64,000 bases of DNA from Roseomonas haemaphysalidis (GTDB taxonomy: Bacteria; Pseudomonadota; Alphaproteobacteria; Acetobacterales; Acetobacteraceae). The position numbers were made by a program, and so were the translations under genes. The stretch is from the NCBI RefSeq assembly GCF_017355405.1, contig NZ_CP061177.1, forward strand, positions 3,222,501 through 3,286,500, given 5' to 3'. The notes under the pieces were generated by a model, which ran no database searches, was not told where the DNA came from, and was given only the letters and a program-made list of their open reading frames with translations. This document shows positions 40,603-51,020 of the stretch, piece by piece (positions within the stretch are counted from its first letter, which is position 1; each line of letters starts with the position of its first letter).

Positions 40603-43520
40603 GGCTGCGCCGCCTTCCAGCGCAGCCAGTCGGCTAGGTCAGGCACCCGGCGCGGCTGTTGCCACGGCCCGGTCAGGCGCAGCCCGAAAGGCGGGCCTTC
40701 CGGCGGTGCCAGCAGCAGCGCGAGGTCCAGGCTGCCGCGCGCCAAGTCCAGCTCGCCCGCCACCGTGGCGGCGCCGCCCTGCCCGTCCAGGGCAATGCGC
40801 CCCTGCTGCAACATGGCCCGCCCGGCATTCAGCCGCAGCGTGGCATCCAGCTGGTCGAAGGCCGTGGCGCCGCCCATCATGGCCCGCCGCAGCGCTTCCG
40901 CCGCGTCCGGCCGCGCGGCGGCGCGCAACGCCTCGCCAAGGTCGATGCCCGTCAGCGTGCCGCCGCGCAGCGTCACCTGCGCCGTGCCGCCCAGGGTGGA
41001 CAGCATGGCGGCGGGGCTGTGGCCGGTGGCCCACAGGTCCAGCGCGGCATCGGCCTGCCCGGCCGACGCGTCAAGCGGCAGCCCGGACAGCGGCCCGGGC
41101 AGCGCCATGCCGGACAGCCGCAGCTGCGCCGTGGCCTGCGGCGGCGTGGCGGCGCCATCCAGCGTCGCCGTGCCTTCCGCCTGCCCGCCGGCCGCCTCCG
41201 CCCGCATCTGGTCCAGCGACAGGACGCCGCCATTCAGCCGCAGCGTGGCGGCGGCCTGGGTCAGGGTGGGGCCCCAGGGGGGCAGCACGCGCGCGGCGGT
41301 CAGGGCCAGCTCGGCATCCAGCAGCCGCAGCGGCGCCAGGGGCAACGGCTCCTCGCCGCCCAGCGGCGCGGGCAGCGGCAGGCGCTCGGCCTGAATGCGC
41401 CCGGTCAGGCGCGGCCGGGCGGCGGGCGCCAGGGCCAGGGCCAGCTGCCCGCCGGCGCGCAGCTGGCCGGCCACGAGGTCGATGCCATCCAACTGCCCGC
41501 CGCGCGGCGTGGCGGCGATGGCGGCGATCAGCGAAAACGAGCCCTCGCCCAGCCATTCCGGCGCGGGCACCTGCAGGGCCTCCGCCGCGAAGCGCGGCGC
41601 GCCGGGGTGGCGCAGCGTCAGCGTGCCGCCAAAGCGGCGGGCCTGGCTGTCCAGCGTGCCGCTGGCTTCCATGCGGGCCTCGCCCAGGTCCAGCCCGCCG
41701 CGCAGCGCCAGCGCGGTCAGCGGGCCGCTGGCGGACAGGCGCAGCGCCAGCGGCTGGCCGGCGATCGGTGCCGTGGCGTCGCGGATCGCGGGCCAGGTGG
41801 CCGGCAGCAGCGCCAGCATGGGCCGCGCCACGGGGGCGCTCACCTCCAGCGCCACGTCGGCCAGCCGCGCCGGGCTGGCGGGGGTGTTGCCGGCGGCGGC
41901 CGTGGCCGGGGCCAGCACGCCGCTCAGCGCCGCCTCGCCCCCCGCCAGCTTGGCGGACACGCGGCGCGCGGTCAGCCGGCCGGCTTCCAGCGCCGCGTCC
42001 ACCGACAGCCGTTCCAGCGCGGTGCCGCGCCAGCTGGCCTGCTCGGCGGCCAGCCGCAGGTTGGCGTCCCAGCCGGTGTTGCCGGTGGCCAGCTCCAGCA
42101 GGTCGCCCCGCTCCGGCAGCCAGGCATCCAGGTCCAGCCGGTCGAAGCTGAGGCCGAGGCCCAGCGCCGGCCGCGTGCCTAAGCGCAGCACGCCGGCGCC
42201 GGAAATGCGCGCGCCGTCGATGGTGGCGGCGAATTCCGGCATGGCGACCTGGGTGTCTTCCAGCACCAGCCGCATGCGCCCCTCGCCCTGGCGCAGCAGC
42301 GTCGGCTCGGTGCGTTCCAGCTTCGCGCCCAGCGCCAGCAGCGTGGTGCGCAGGGTGCCGCCGGTGAAGCGGATGGCCGTTTCCAGCTTGCCGCCGGCGC
42401 CGGGGCGCCCGGTGCTGGCGCCCGACAGCTCGATGCTGGTGTCGCCCGGCAGAATGGCCGCGACATCGGACAGCGTCAGCTGCTCGCCGTCCAGAAAGGC
42501 CGCCGCGCGCAGCCGGCGCAGGGTGATGCCGCCGGCCGTCGCCGCCTCGGCCGAAAGGTCGATGCCGAAGGGCAGCATCCAGGCGCCCGCGGACTGCGCC
42601 GCGTTGGCCTGGGCCTGGCGCAACGCCGCCACCCAGGGGTCCAGCGCCACCCGGCCGGTGGCCAGCGACAGGTCCAGCCGTGGTTCGGGCGCCAGCCGCA
42701 GCGTGGCGGCGCCGCGGGCCGGGCTGCCGGCGATGTCCAGCGCCAGGTCGTCGGCGGTCAGCAGGTCGGCGGTGGCGGACAGGCGGCCACGCAGGCGGAA
42801 GTTGCCGCCGGGGCCGGGCAGCAGGGCCGCCAGGTCGTTGCCGCCGCCCTGCAACGTGCCCTCGAAGCCGCCCTGCGGCAGCAGCACGCCGCTGGCGGAC
42901 AGCGAGGCATTGCTGGCGGACACGGTCAGCGCCAGCGGCGCCGCGTCGTCGTCGCCCGGGCGGCTCAGGCTGGTTTGGAAGGTGGCGTCCAGCCCGCGCC
43001 AGCGGAAGCGGCCGTCGATGCGCAGCGCGTCCAGCGTGCCGCCGGCGGCGAGGTCCGCCGTCACCTGCTCCAGCGCCACGGAGCCGATGGTGATGCGGCT
43101 GTCCTCGATGCGGCCGCGCAGCCCGGTCAGCCACGGCGGCGGACGGAAGGACTGGGCGGAGGTGGGCGGCCAGGGCAGCCGCACCTCGGCGCCCACCAGC
43201 ACCACCTCGCGCGGTTCCAGGCGCAGGCGCAGCAGCGCCCCGAGGTCGAGCCGCAGCCGCAGCGCGCGGGCCTGGATGGACAGGCCGCTGTCGGCATCGC
43301 CGATGGTCACGCCGCCGGCTTCCAGCATGGGCTGCGGCAGCAGCGCCAGCTTCACCGGTCCGGTCAGCATCACCGGCTGGCCCAGCCGCCCGGCGGCCAG
43401 GATGGCCAGCCGGTCGCGGTGCTCGTTCCAGTCGGTCAGGCGCGGGCCGAACCACAGCGCGAGCAACAGCAGCGGCAGCAGCACCAGCAGGCCGAGGCCG
43501 AGGCGGCGGGACCAGCCCAT
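40599..43520 (-). CDS. AsmA-family envelope protein
   Basis: A 973-residue protein with an N-terminal membrane anchor (about residues 6-26, LGLGLLVLLPLLLLALWFG) followed by an AsmA domain (HRDRLAILAAGRLGQPVMLTGPV and onwards) and a C-terminal AsmA_2-type repeat region (about 750-930, with LSGMALPGPLSGLPLDAS and LRLNAGRAMLQQGRIALDG). Proteins of this family form long beta-grooves spanning the periplasm and probably move phospholipids to the outer membrane. It starts one base inside the oxoprolinase stop (TGATG), so the two are coupled. Confidence 0.85.
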   Translation of the reverse strand: MGWSRRLGLGLLVLLPLLLLALWFGPRLTDWNEHRDRLAILAAGRLGQPVMLTGPVKLALLPQPMLEAGGVTIGDADSGLSIQARALRLRLDLGALLRLRLEPREVVLVGAEVRLPWPPTSAQSFRPPPWLTGLRGRIEDSRITIGSVALEQVTADLAAGGTLDALRIDGRFRWRGLDATFQTSLSRPGDDDAAPLALTVSASNASLSASGVLLPQGGFEGTLQGGGNDLAALLPGPGGNFRLRGRLSATADLLTADDLALDIAGSPARGAATLRLAPEPRLDLSLATGRVALDPWVAALRQAQANAAQSAGAWMLPFGIDLSAEAATAGGITLRRLRAAAFLDGEQLTLSDVAAILPGDTSIELSGASTGRPGAGGKLETAIRFTGGTLRTTLLALGAKLERTEPTLLRQGEGRMRLVLEDTQVAMPEFAATIDGARISGAGVLRLGTRPALGLGLSFDRLDLDAWLPERGDLLELATGNTGWDANLRLAAEQASWRGTALERLSVDAALEAGRLTARRVSAKLAGGEAALSGVLAPATAAAGNTPASPARLADVALEVSAPVARPMLALLPATWPAIRDATAPIAGQPLALRLSASGPLTALALRGGLDLGEARMEASGTLDSQARRFGGTLTLRHPGAPRFAAEALQVPAPEWLGEGSFSLIAAIAATPRGGQLDGIDLVAGQLRAGGQLALALAPAARPRLTGRIQAERLPLPAPLGGEEPLPLAPLRLLDAELALTAARVLPPWGPTLTQAAATLRLNGGVLSLDQMRAEAAGGQAEGTATLDGAATPPQATAQLRLSGMALPGPLSGLPLDASAGQADAALDLWATGHSPAAMLSTLGGTAQVTLRGGTLTGIDLGEALRAAARPDAAEALRRAMMGGATAFDQLDATLRLNAGRAMLQQGRIALDGQGGAATVAGELDLARGSLDLALLLAPPEGPPFGLRLTGPWQQPRRVPDLADWLRWKAAQP

Positions 43521-46500
43521 CAGCGGGCGGGCTTTCCCCAGCCGCCGCCGCCGGGGGTTTCCAGCCCCAGCACGTCGCCGGCGGCCAGGTCAGCCCGGTC
43601 GCGGCCACCCATGGGCTGCACGCCGCCATCGGCGCGCTCCACCCATTGCCGGCCGGGGGCGCCGTCGGCGCCGCCATGCAACCCGTGCGGCGGCACCTCG
43701 CGCCGGGACGCCACGATGATCGCCTGCATGGGCCGCAGAAAGCGGATGCGGCGCCGGGCGCCATCGCCGCCACGCCATTGCCCGGCGCCGCCGGAGCCGC
43801 GGCGGATGGAGAATTCCTCCAGCCGCACCGGGTAGCGCAGCTCCAGGATCTCCGGGTCGGTCATGCGGGTGTTGGTCATGTGGGTTTGCACGGCGGAAGC
43901 GCCGTCGAAGCCCGGGCCGGCGCCGACGCCGCCGCACACCGTCTCGTAGTACTGGTAGGTGCTGTCGCCGAACAAAAGATTGTTCATGGTGGCCTGGGCG
44001 CTGGCGCAGCTGTCCAGCGCCGCCAGCAGGGCGTTGCACACGGCCTGCGATACTTCCGTATTGCCTGCCACTACGGCGGCCCCGGGGCGCGGCGACAGAA
44101 AGGTGCCCTCGGGCAGCACGATGGTCAGCGGCACCAGGCAGCCGTCGTTGAGCGGGATGTCGCCGCCCGCCAGGCAGCGGAAGCAGTACAGCACCACGGC
44201 ATGCAGCACGGCGGGGGGCGCGTTGAAGTTGCCCGGGCTTTGCGGCCCGGTGCCGGAAAAGTCGATGGTCGCGGCCCGCGCCGCGCGGTCCACCCGCACC
44301 GCCACGCGCAGCGGCGCGCCATCGTCCATGGTGTAGGCGAACGCGCCGTCGGACAGCCGGTCGATGGCGGCGCGGACGCTTTCCTCCGCGTTGTCCATGA
44401 CGTGGCGCATGTAGGCGCGCACGGTGTCCAGCCCGAAGTCGCGCACGGCGCGCTGCAATTCCTGCACGCCCGTCTCGTTGGCGGCAACCTGCGCCTTGAC
44501 GTCGGCCACGTTCACGTCCGGGCTGCGGGCCGGGTACTTGGCGCCGGCCAGCAGGGCGCGGAACTCCGCCTCGCGGATCCGCCCGCCATCGACCAGCAGG
44601 AAGTCGTCGATCACCACGCCCTCCTCCTCCAGCGTCGTGGAGTTGGGGGGCGTGGAGCCGGGGGTCAGGCCGCCGATATCGGCGTGATGCCCGCGCGAGC
44701 CGACGAAGAACAGGATCTCCGCCCCCGCCTCGTCGAACACCGGCGTCACCACCGTGATGTCCGGCAGGTGGTTGCCGCCATTGTAGGGGTTGTTCAGCGC
44801 CACCACGTCGCCCGGCTTCAGGGTGGCGCTCCGGGAGCGGATCACGGCGCGCACGCTTTCGCCCATGGCGCCCAGGTGCACCGGCACGTGCGGCGCATTG
44901 GCCACCAGCCGCCCGCCCGCATCGAACAGCGCGCAGGAGAAGTCCAGCCGTTCCTTGATGTTGACGGACAGCGAGGTGTTCTGCAGCACCAGCCCGGTCT
45001 GCTCGGCGATGCTCATGAACAGGTTGTTGAACAGCTCCAGCAGCACCGGGTCGGGCCTGCCGGTGGCGGCGGCGAGGGCGTTGGCGCGGGGCGCGGTGCG
45101 GCGCAGCACCAGGTGGTTCAGGGCGGTGACCTCGGCGGTCCAGCCCGGCTCCACCACCGTGGTGGCGATCGCCTCGCGGATCAGCGCCGGGCCGGGGATG
45201 CGGTCGCCGGCCAGCAGGGCATCGCGGTCGAACACCGGTGCGTCCTGCGCCGCGCCGGCGGTGAACAGGGACACGGTGGCCAGCGGCACCGGCGCCTCGC
45301 CCGCCGGGCGGGGGGCCAGGGCGGGCTCGTCCACCGCCTCGCCGGGGGCGATGCTTTCCACCACGCAGGCTTCCACCACCACCGGGCGCTCCGGCGTTGC
45401 GAAGCCGAAGCGGCGGCGGTGCGCCTCGGTGAAGGCGGCCAGCACCGTGGCGTGGTCGCCAAAGGCGATGGGCAGCACGCTGTCGGTGCCGGCGTAGCGC
45501 AGGTGCAGGCGGCGCTCGGCGCGCAGGCGGGCGGCGGCGTCGCCCTCCTTGCCGCCGCTCTGGGCCAGCAGCGCGGCGCGGCCCTGTTCCGCCAGCGAAT
45601 CGAGCTGCGCCGCCAGCGCGGCCATGCCCTCCGGTGCCAGCGGCGCTTCCACCGGCGCCTCGCCGATCACGCCCTGGTCGGCCAGCCCCATGCCGTAGGC
45701 GGAGAGCACGCCGGCGAAGGGGTGGATGAACACCGTTTCCATGCCCAGCTCGTCCGCCACCAGGCAGGCATGCTGGCCGCCGGCGCCGCCGAAGCACTGC
45801 AAGGCGAAGCGGGTGGCGTCGTGGCCCTTCTGCACCGACACCTGCTTGATGGCATTGGCCATGTTGGCCACCGCGATGCGCAAAAAGCCTTCCGCCAGCG
45901 CGCGCGGGTCCTGGGCGGGCGCGCCGGTCGCGGCGGCGACCTCCGCGGCCAGCGCCGCGAACTTGTCCCGCACCACCGACGCGTCCAGCGGCTGGTCGCC
46001 CTGGGGGCCGAACAGGGCGGGGAACTGCGCGGGCTGGATCTTGCCCACCATGACGTTGGCGTCCGTCACCGTCAGCGGGCCGCCGCGGCGGTAGCTGGCG
46101 GGGCCCGGCACGGCGCCGGCCGAATCCGGCCCGACCCGGAAGCGCGCGCCGTCGAAATGCAGGATGGAGCCGCCGCCGGCCGCCACCGTGTTGATGGCCA
46201 TCATCGGGGCGCGCATGCGGATGCCGGCCACCACCGTCTCGAAGGCCCGTTCAAAGGCGCCGGCGTAGAGCGCCACGTCCGTGGAGGTGCCGCCCATGTC
46301 GAAGCCGATGATGCGGTCGAACCCCGCCATGGCCGCCGTGCGCGCCGCGCCGACAATGCCGCCCGCCGGCCCGGACAGGATGGCGTCCTTGCCCTGAAAG
46401 GTTTCCGCGAGGGTCAGCCCGCCAGAGGACTGCATGAAGTACAGGCGCGGCGCCTCGGCCCCCGCCGCCGGGCGCAGCTCCTCGCCCACCTGCTCCACGT

Positions 46501-47167
46501 AGCGGCGCAGGATGGGGGACAGGTAGGCGTCCACCACCGCCGTGTCGCCGCGCGGCACGATGCGCGGCAGGGGGCTGGCCTGGTGGCTCAGCGTCACCTG
46601 GGTGAAGCCGGCCTCGCGGGCGATGGCGCCGAGGCGCTGCTCGTGCGCCGGGTTGGTCCAGCTGTGCATCAGCACCACCGCCACGGCGCGGATGCCGGCC
46701 GCGAAGGCCGCGTCCAGCGCCTGCCGGGCGGCGGCCTCGTCCAGCGGCGCCACCTCGGCGCCGTCGGGGCCGATGCGGCCGCCGACCTCGGCCACCCGCT
46801 CGTGCAGCAGCTCCGGCAGGCGGATGTCGAGGTCGAACAGCCGGGGGCGCGCCTGGTTGCCGATGCGCGGCATGTCCGCGAAGCCGGGGTTGACCAACAG
46901 CAGCACCCGCTCGCCCTTGCGCTCCAGCAGGGCGTTGGTGGCGACCGTGGTGCCCATCTTCACCGCCTCCACCACCCCGGGCGGGATGGCGGCGCCGTCC
47001 GGCAGGCCCAGGGTGGCGCGGATGCCGGCGACGGCGGCGTCGCGGTAGCGCTCCGGATTCTCCGACAGCAGCTTGCGGGTGGACAGGCGGCCGGCGGGGT
47101 CGCGCGCCACGATGTCCGTGAAGGTGCCGCCGCGATCCACCCAGAACTGCCAGCCCCTCGCGCCCAT
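43520..47167 (-). CDS. 5-oxoprolinase / hydantoinase A-B fusion
   Basis: A 1215-residue protein that joins HyuA and HyuB. The HyuA part (about 1-700) has [33 protein letters not shown] and [12 protein letters not shown] (ATP-binding actin-like motifs). The HyuB part (about 720-1210) has [39 protein letters not shown] and [14 protein letters not shown]. This fused layout is that of ATP-dependent 5-oxoprolinase, opening 5-oxoproline to glutamate; a hydantoinase activity cannot be excluded. ATG at 47167 starts the RGGTFTD region. Confidence 0.88.
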   Translation of the reverse strand: MGARGWQFWVDRGGTFTDIVARDPAGRLSTRKLLSENPERYRDAAVAGIRATLGLPDGAAIPPGVVEAVKMGTTVATNALLERKGERVLLLVNPGFADMPRIGNQARPRLFDLDIRLPELLHERVAEVGGRIGPDGAEVAPLDEAAARQALDAAFAAGIRAVAVVLMHSWTNPAHEQRLGAIAREAGFTQVTLSHQASPLPRIVPRGDTAVVDAYLSPILRRYVEQVGEELRPAAGAEAPRLYFMQSSGGLTLAETFQGKDAILSGPAGGIVGAARTAAMAGFDRIIGFDMGGTSTDVALYAGAFERAFETVVAGIRMRAPMMAINTVAAGGGSILHFDGARFRVGPDSAGAVPGPASYRRGGPLTVTDANVMVGKIQPAQFPALFGPQGDQPLDASVVRDKFAALAAEVAAATGAPAQDPRALAEGFLRIAVANMANAIKQVSVQKGHDATRFALQCFGGAGGQHACLVADELGMETVFIHPFAGVLSAYGMGLADQGVIGEAPVEAPLAPEGMAALAAQLDSLAEQGRAALLAQSGGKEGDAAARLRAERRLHLRYAGTDSVLPIAFGDHATVLAAFTEAHRRRFGFATPERPVVVEACVVESIAPGEAVDEPALAPRPAGEAPVPLATVSLFTAGAAQDAPVFDRDALLAGDRIPGPALIREAIATTVVEPGWTAEVTALNHLVLRRTAPRANALAAATGRPDPVLLELFNNLFMSIAEQTGLVLQNTSLSVNIKERLDFSCALFDAGGRLVANAPHVPVHLGAMGESVRAVIRSRSATLKPGDVVALNNPYNGGNHLPDITVVTPVFDEAGAEILFFVGSRGHHADIGGLTPGSTPPNSTTLEEEGVVIDDFLLVDGGRIREAEFRALLAGAKYPARSPDVNVADVKAQVAANETGVQELQRAVRDFGLDTVRAYMRHVMDNAEESVRAAIDRLSDGAFAYTMDDGAPLRVAVRVDRAARAATIDFSGTGPQSPGNFNAPPAVLHAVVLYCFRCLAGGDIPLNDGCLVPLTIVLPEGTFLSPRPGAAVVAGNTEVSQAVCNALLAALDSCASAQATMNNLLFGDSTYQYYETVCGGVGAGPGFDGASAVQTHMTNTRMTDPEILELRYPVRLEEFSIRRGSGGAGQWRGGDGARRRIRFLRPMQAIIVASRREVPPHGLHGGADGAPGRQWVERADGGVQPMGGRDRADLAAGDVLGLETPGGGGWGKPAR

Positions 47168-47225
47168 CGTGATCTCCAGCCTGTCTGTTTCCCCCGTGTG
47201 GCGCCCGGGCGCGCGGCTTGCAACC

Positions 47226-47268
47226 GCTTTGCCGCCGTTTGCCGCCGCTTTGCCTCGGCTTTGCTTCC
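47226..47268. repeat. Four imperfect 11-bp direct repeats in a divergent promoter region
   Basis: GCTTTGCCGCC (47226), G-TTTGCCGCC (47237), GCTTTGCCTCG (47247) and GCTTTGCTTCC (47258) follow head to tail between the oxoprolinase and TerB-DnaJ starts. The 10-11 bp period equals one helical turn, which would place binding sites on one face of the DNA. Confidence 0.65.
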
Positions 47269-47340
47269 CCAGGAGCACAGCCCGGCATGGCAGCGTGCGA
47301 TGCGGCATGGTAGGGCAGGAGGGAGCGGATCGGGAGCGGC

Positions 47341-48105
47341 GTGGCCTTGAGTTTCTGGGGCAAGATCATCGGCGGCATGGCGGGCTTCGCGATGGGCGGG
47401 CCGTTCGGCGCCGTGATGGGCGCGGCCCTGGGCCACGCGGCGGAGAACGGCACCCGCGCGCCCGAGCTGGACCCCCGGCCGGAGCTGGCCGCGCAGATCA
47501 CCAACCGCGACCAGCTCTTTTCCATCGGCGTGATCGTGCTGTCCGCCAAGCTGGCCAAGAGCGACGGCCCGGTGAAGCGCGAGGAGATCGACGCCTTCAA
47601 GCGGGTGTTCCGCATTCCGGACGAGAACATGCGCGACGTCGGCCTGCTGTTCGACCGCGCCCGCGAAGCCCAGGGCGGCTACGAGGCCTTCGCCAACCGC
47701 ATGGGCGTGGTCTTCGCCGACACGCCGCAGATGCTGGAGGAGGTGCTGACCGCCCTGCACCACATCGCCCGCGCCGATGGCCCGCTGACCCGCGGCGAGG
47801 CCATCTTCCTGGCCCGCGTGCGCACCGCCTTCCGGCTGGACGAGGCGGCGGGCGAGCGCGCCAGCACCGGCCGCGCCCGCGGCGTGGAGCCGATCGGCGT
47901 CGACCCCTATTCCGTGCTGGGCGTGCGCGAAGGTGCCTCGGACGAGGAAGTGCGGCTGGCGTGGCGCCAGTTGATGCGCGAGCACCACCCGGACAGCCTG
48001 GCCGCCAAGGGCGGCATGTCGGAGGAGCTGATGCGCGGCGCCACGCGCCGGGTGGCGGAGATCAACGCCGCCTGGGACCGCATCAAGCGGGCGCGCAACC
48101 TGTGA
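47341..48105 (+). CDS. TerB-DnaJ protein (DjlA-like)
   Basis: A 254-residue protein: an N-terminal glycine-rich hydrophobic segment (about 5-32), a helical TerB domain (about 55-165, [23 protein letters not shown]), and a C-terminal J domain from about 190 ([31 protein letters not shown]) with the HPD motif intact. This is the DjlA layout: a membrane-anchored DnaK co-chaperone. It starts with GTG at 47341 and its stop overlaps the amidase GTG by 4 bases. Confidence 0.88.
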   Translation: MALSFWGKIIGGMAGFAMGGPFGAVMGAALGHAAENGTRAPELDPRPELAAQITNRDQLFSIGVIVLSAKLAKSDGPVKREEIDAFKRVFRIPDENMRDVGLLFDRAREAQGGYEAFANRMGVVFADTPQMLEEVLTALHHIARADGPLTRGEAIFLARVRTAFRLDEAAGERASTGRARGVEPIGVDPYSVLGVREGASDEEVRLAWRQLMREHHPDSLAAKGGMSEELMRGATRRVAEINAAWDRIKRARNL

Positions 48106-48851
48106 CCCCCGCCCCGCGCGAGTGCCCCAGCCCCAACCATGACGAGCGGCCGCCCGGCACGCCGGTGGATATGCTGGTGCTGCATTACACCGGCATGAAG
48201 ACCGCCAGGGCGGCGCTGGACCGGCTGTGCGACCCCGAACCGCCGGCGCCGCTGCCCCGCGTGTCCTGCCATTACCTGGTGGAAGAGGACGGGCTGGTGT
48301 GGCGGCTGGTGCCGGAGGAGCGCCGTGCCTGGCATGCCGGCGTGTCCTTCTGGCGGGGCAACCAGACACTGAACGGCCGTTCCATCGGCATCGAGATCGT
48401 CAATCCCGGCCACGAGTGGGGCTATCGCGAGTTTCCGGCGTTGCAGATGGCGGCGGTGGCCGACCTGTGCCTGGACATCCTGGGCCGCCACCCCATCCCG
48501 GCGGTGAACGTGGTGGGGCACAGCGACATCGCGCCCGACCGCAAGCAGGACCCGGGCGAGTTGTTCGACTGGGAAGGGCTGGCCGCCAACGGCATCGGCT
48601 TCTGGCCCGTGGGCGTGGACGGCAGCGGCGGCGACCGGCCGGACGGCGGCATGGCGCGGGCGGCGGCGCTGCTGTCGCGCATCGGCTATCCCGTGGACCC
48701 GGCGCGGCCGGCGGTGGCGCTGCGGGCCTTTCAGCGCCGCTTCCGCCCCGAGCGGGTGGATGGCGAGGCCGACTCCGGCACCCTGGCGCGGCTGGATGCC
48801 GTGGCAGCGCTGGCCGATGCCGGCGCCCGGCCGGACAGCTTGGCGGGCTGA
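48102..48851 (+). CDS. AmpD-type N-acetylmuramoyl-L-alanine amidase
   Basis: A 249-residue amidase_2 protein: DMLVLHYTGM carries the first zinc His, SIGIEIVNPGHEWGY the catalytic Glu region, and VVGHSDIAPDRKQDPG the second His and Asp of the zinc site. A C-terminal peptidoglycan-binding-like segment (about 180-235, ALLSRIGYPVDPARPAVALRAFQRRFRPERVDG) follows. It cleaves the amide between muramic acid and the stem peptide in wall recycling. No signal peptide is seen, so it is probably cytoplasmic (AmpD-like). It starts with GTG overlapping the TerB-DnaJ stop. Confidence 0.87.
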   Translation: MTPAPRECPSPNHDERPPGTPVDMLVLHYTGMKTARAALDRLCDPEPPAPLPRVSCHYLVEEDGLVWRLVPEERRAWHAGVSFWRGNQTLNGRSIGIEIVNPGHEWGYREFPALQMAAVADLCLDILGRHPIPAVNVVGHSDIAPDRKQDPGELFDWEGLAANGIGFWPVGVDGSGGDRPDGGMARAAALLSRIGYPVDPARPAVALRAFQRRFRPERVDGEADSGTLARLDAVAALADAGARPDSLAG

Positions 48852-48895
48852 CCCCCCGATTGACTTCCCCGCCGCGCCAGCGCACTTGCTGCCCC

Positions 48896-49314
48896 GCGTC
48901 AGACGGCCGGGCGGCCGCTGGCACGGGAGCGATCCCGTGCTGGAGGAAAGTCCGGGCTCCACGGGAATACGGTGCCGGTCAACGACCGGCGGGGGCGACC
49001 CCAGGGACAGTGCCACAGAAAACAAACCGACCGCGCGACTCCGGTCTCGCGGGGATGGGTGAAACGGTGCGGTAAAAGCGCACCGCGCCCCTGGCGACAG
49101 GGGCGGCAGGGTAAACCCCACCGGGAGCAAGGCCGAATAGGGGGAACCGGCGGGATGGCCCGAAAGGGTACCGACCGCAGGGGCGTTCCCGCCCCGTTCC
49201 CCGGGTTGGCCGCGTGAGGCTCGGTGCGAACCGAGTCCCAGAGGAATGGTCGCCTATCCTGGCGGAGTCGCATCCGCCAGGGGGACAGAACCCGGCTTAC
49301 AGGCCGTCTGACGC
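48896..49314 (+). ncRNA. rnpB: RNase P RNA, type A
   Basis: The ends form a perfect P1 helix: GCGTCAGACGGCC (48896-48908) pairs with GGCCGTCTGACGC (49302-49314). Universally conserved pieces are present: GAGGAAAGTCCGGGCTCC near the 5' end, ACAGAAAACAAACCG and GGGTGAAACGGTG in the middle, GAGGAATGGTCGCC, and the 3' GACAGAACCCGGCTTACAGG. It cleaves the 5' leader of pre-tRNAs with the protein RnpA. The length of about 419 nt is normal for alphaproteobacteria. Confidence 0.96.
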
Positions 49315-49348
49315 ACCCAGGACACAGTCTGCATCATTTCTGGCGATT

Positions 49349-49373
49349 CCACTGAAGCTCGCGCTTCAAGTGG
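49349..49373 (+). terminator. Hairpin after rnpB
   Basis: CCACTGAAGC pairs with GCTTCAAGTGG (one bulged A) around TCGC, 35 bases after the RNase P RNA. There is only a weak T-rich stretch downstream, so the terminator role is probable but not certain. Confidence 0.5.
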
Positions 49374-49418
49374 TTGATCGCGCACGTTTTGGCCAGATGC
49401 GCAACCCCGGTTTAGCCC

Positions 49419-49460
49419 TTGCTGACTGGTTACAACCCATGATATCCCATGCCATCCCAT
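49419..49460 (+). promoter_or_regulatory. Candidate dcw promoter with three MraZ boxes
   Basis: CCCAT occurs at 49436-49440, 49446-49450 and 49456-49460, i.e. three boxes with 5-base spacers. On the minus strand these read ATGGG, fitting the known MraZ target of TGGGN repeats separated by 5 nt. A possible promoter (TTGCTG at 49419-49424, TGATAT at 49440-49445, 15-base spacer) overlaps the boxes, as expected for autorepression. The start of mraZ lies about 150 bases downstream. Confidence 0.6.
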
Positions 49461-49602
49461 AAACGATCCATGAGCTCGGGGGGGCGAAGGATCGGTGCAG
49501 GGATGGTCGGGTGAGCCGGTGGGGTCGGGGGACCTCACCGGCCGCTTTCCCGGCCGATACGTGCCGCAAGGCATGCCGCGAAGGGGGATAGGCGGCGACA
49601 TC

Positions 49603-50076
49603 ATGGCCCGGTTCATGGGGACACACACCAATCGGCTGGATCGGAAGGGGCGCACTTCCGTTCCCGCTCCGTTTCGGGCCGAACTGGCGCGCCTCGGGAC
49701 CGAAGAGATCGTGATCCGCCCTTCCCACCGCGACAACTGCCTGGAAGCCTGGCCGATGCCGGCCTTCGAGGCGCTGGCCGGCGGCCTGGACCAGTTCGAT
49801 GTGTTTTCCGACGCGCAGGATGACATGGCCGCCGCCCTGTTTGCCGATGCGCATCCGATGCGCCCCGACGCCGAAGGCCGCATCCTGCTGCCCGAGCTGC
49901 TGATCTCCCATGCCGGCCTTGGCGAATCCATCTCCTTCGTGGGCCTGGGCAAGATGTTCCAGATCTGGGAGCCCGAGGCCGCCCGGCGCCACACGGAGGC
50001 CGCGCGCGAGCGGGCCCGCGAGCGCGCCCTGACGCTGCGCGCCGCCGCCGCCGCCGGCCCGGGAAGCGCGGCATGA
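49603..50076 (+). CDS. mraZ: Transcriptional regulator MraZ
   Basis: A 157-residue protein with two AbrB-like MraZ repeats, the first from [20 protein letters not shown] and the second from [20 protein letters not shown]. The C-terminal helix contains [20 protein letters not shown], as in other MraZ proteins. It forms ring-shaped oligomers that bind repeats in its own promoter and represses the division cluster. ATG at 49603 is preferred over 49495, because the family starts just before the first GTHTN motif. The stop overlaps the rsmH ATG. Confidence 0.94.
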   Translation: MARFMGTHTNRLDRKGRTSVPAPFRAELARLGTEEIVIRPSHRDNCLEAWPMPAFEALAGGLDQFDVFSDAQDDMAAALFADAHPMRPDAEGRILLPELLISHAGLGESISFVGLGKMFQIWEPEAARRHTEAARERARERALTLRAAAAAGPGSAA

Positions 50077-51020
50077 ACGCCATGACCCCCGGCCACATCC
50101 CGGTCATGCTGGCGGAGGTGCTGCAAACCCTCGCCCCGCGCGACGGCGGCCGCTACCTGGACGGCACCTTCGGCGGCGGTGGCTATGCCTCGGCCATTCT
50201 GGGGGCGGCCGACTGCACGCTGCACGCCATCGACCGCGACCCGGACGCCATTGCCCGGGGCGCCGCCGTGGCCGCGCGCTTTCCCGGCCGGCTGCACCTC
50301 GTGCAGGGCCGCTTCGGCGACATGGCGGAGTTGGTGGAAGGGCCGCTGGACGGCATCGTGCTGGACCTCGGCGTGTCGTCCTTTCAGATCGACCAGGCGG
50401 AGCGCGGCTTTTCGTTCCGCTTTGACGGCCCGCTGGACATGCGCATGGAACGCGACGGGCCTTCCGCCGCCGACCTGGTGAACCGCCTGCCCGAGGCCGA
50501 GCTGGCCGACGTGCTGTGGCAGCTGGGCGAGGAGCGGCATTCCCGCCGCATCGCCCGCACCATCGTCGCCGCCCGGCGGGAGGCACCGATCGAGACCACC
50601 GCGCAGCTGGTCAAGATCATCCATTCCTGCATGCCGCGCGACCCGTCCGGCATGGACAGCGCGACGCGCTCCTTCCAGGCGCTGCGCCTGAAGGTGAACG
50701 ACGAGCTGGGCGAGGTGGAGCGTGGCCTCAAGGCCGCGGCCTCCCTGCTGGCGCCCGGCGGCCGATTGGTTGTGGTGGCGTTTCATTCGCTGGAAGACCG
50801 CCTCGTCAAGCGTTTCATGCAGCAGGTGGCCGGGCGCGCGCCGGGGGTTTCCCGGTACGTGCCCGTCAACCTGGACCGGCCGGGGGCGGCGCCCTTCCGG
50901 CTGGTGGTCAACAACGCCCTGCGTCCCGGGGAGGCCGAGACATCGGCCAACCCGCGTGCCCGTTCCGCCCGGCTGCGGGTCATCGAGAGAATTGAGGAGG
51001 CATCATGTTCCGCCCCCTGA
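50073..51020 (+). CDS. rsmH: 16S rRNA m4C1402 methyltransferase RsmH
   Basis: Formerly mraW. The 315-residue enzyme methylates N4 of C1402 in 16S rRNA. Key pieces are [35 protein letters not shown] (SAM-binding), [31 protein letters not shown], and the C-terminal [17 protein letters not shown]. The ATG overlaps mraZ by 4 bases; its own 3' end overlaps ftsL by 16 bases. Confidence 0.96.
   Translation: MNAMTPGHIPVMLAEVLQTLAPRDGGRYLDGTFGGGGYASAILGAADCTLHAIDRDPDAIARGAAVAARFPGRLHLVQGRFGDMAELVEGPLDGIVLDLGVSSFQIDQAERGFSFRFDGPLDMRMERDGPSAADLVNRLPEAELADVLWQLGEERHSRRIARTIVAARREAPIETTAQLVKIIHSCMPRDPSGMDSATRSFQALRLKVNDELGEVERGLKAAASLLAPGGRLVVVAFHSLEDRLVKRFMQQVAGRAPGVSRYVPVNLDRPGAAPFRLVVNNALRPGEAETSANPRARSARLRVIERIEEASCSAP

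Noticed and set aside
43646..47350. 1234-codon + strand ORF antisense to the 5-oxoprolinase
   Set aside because: Mirror frame of a well-supported gene; composition is Arg/His/Gly-rich and has no domain signature.
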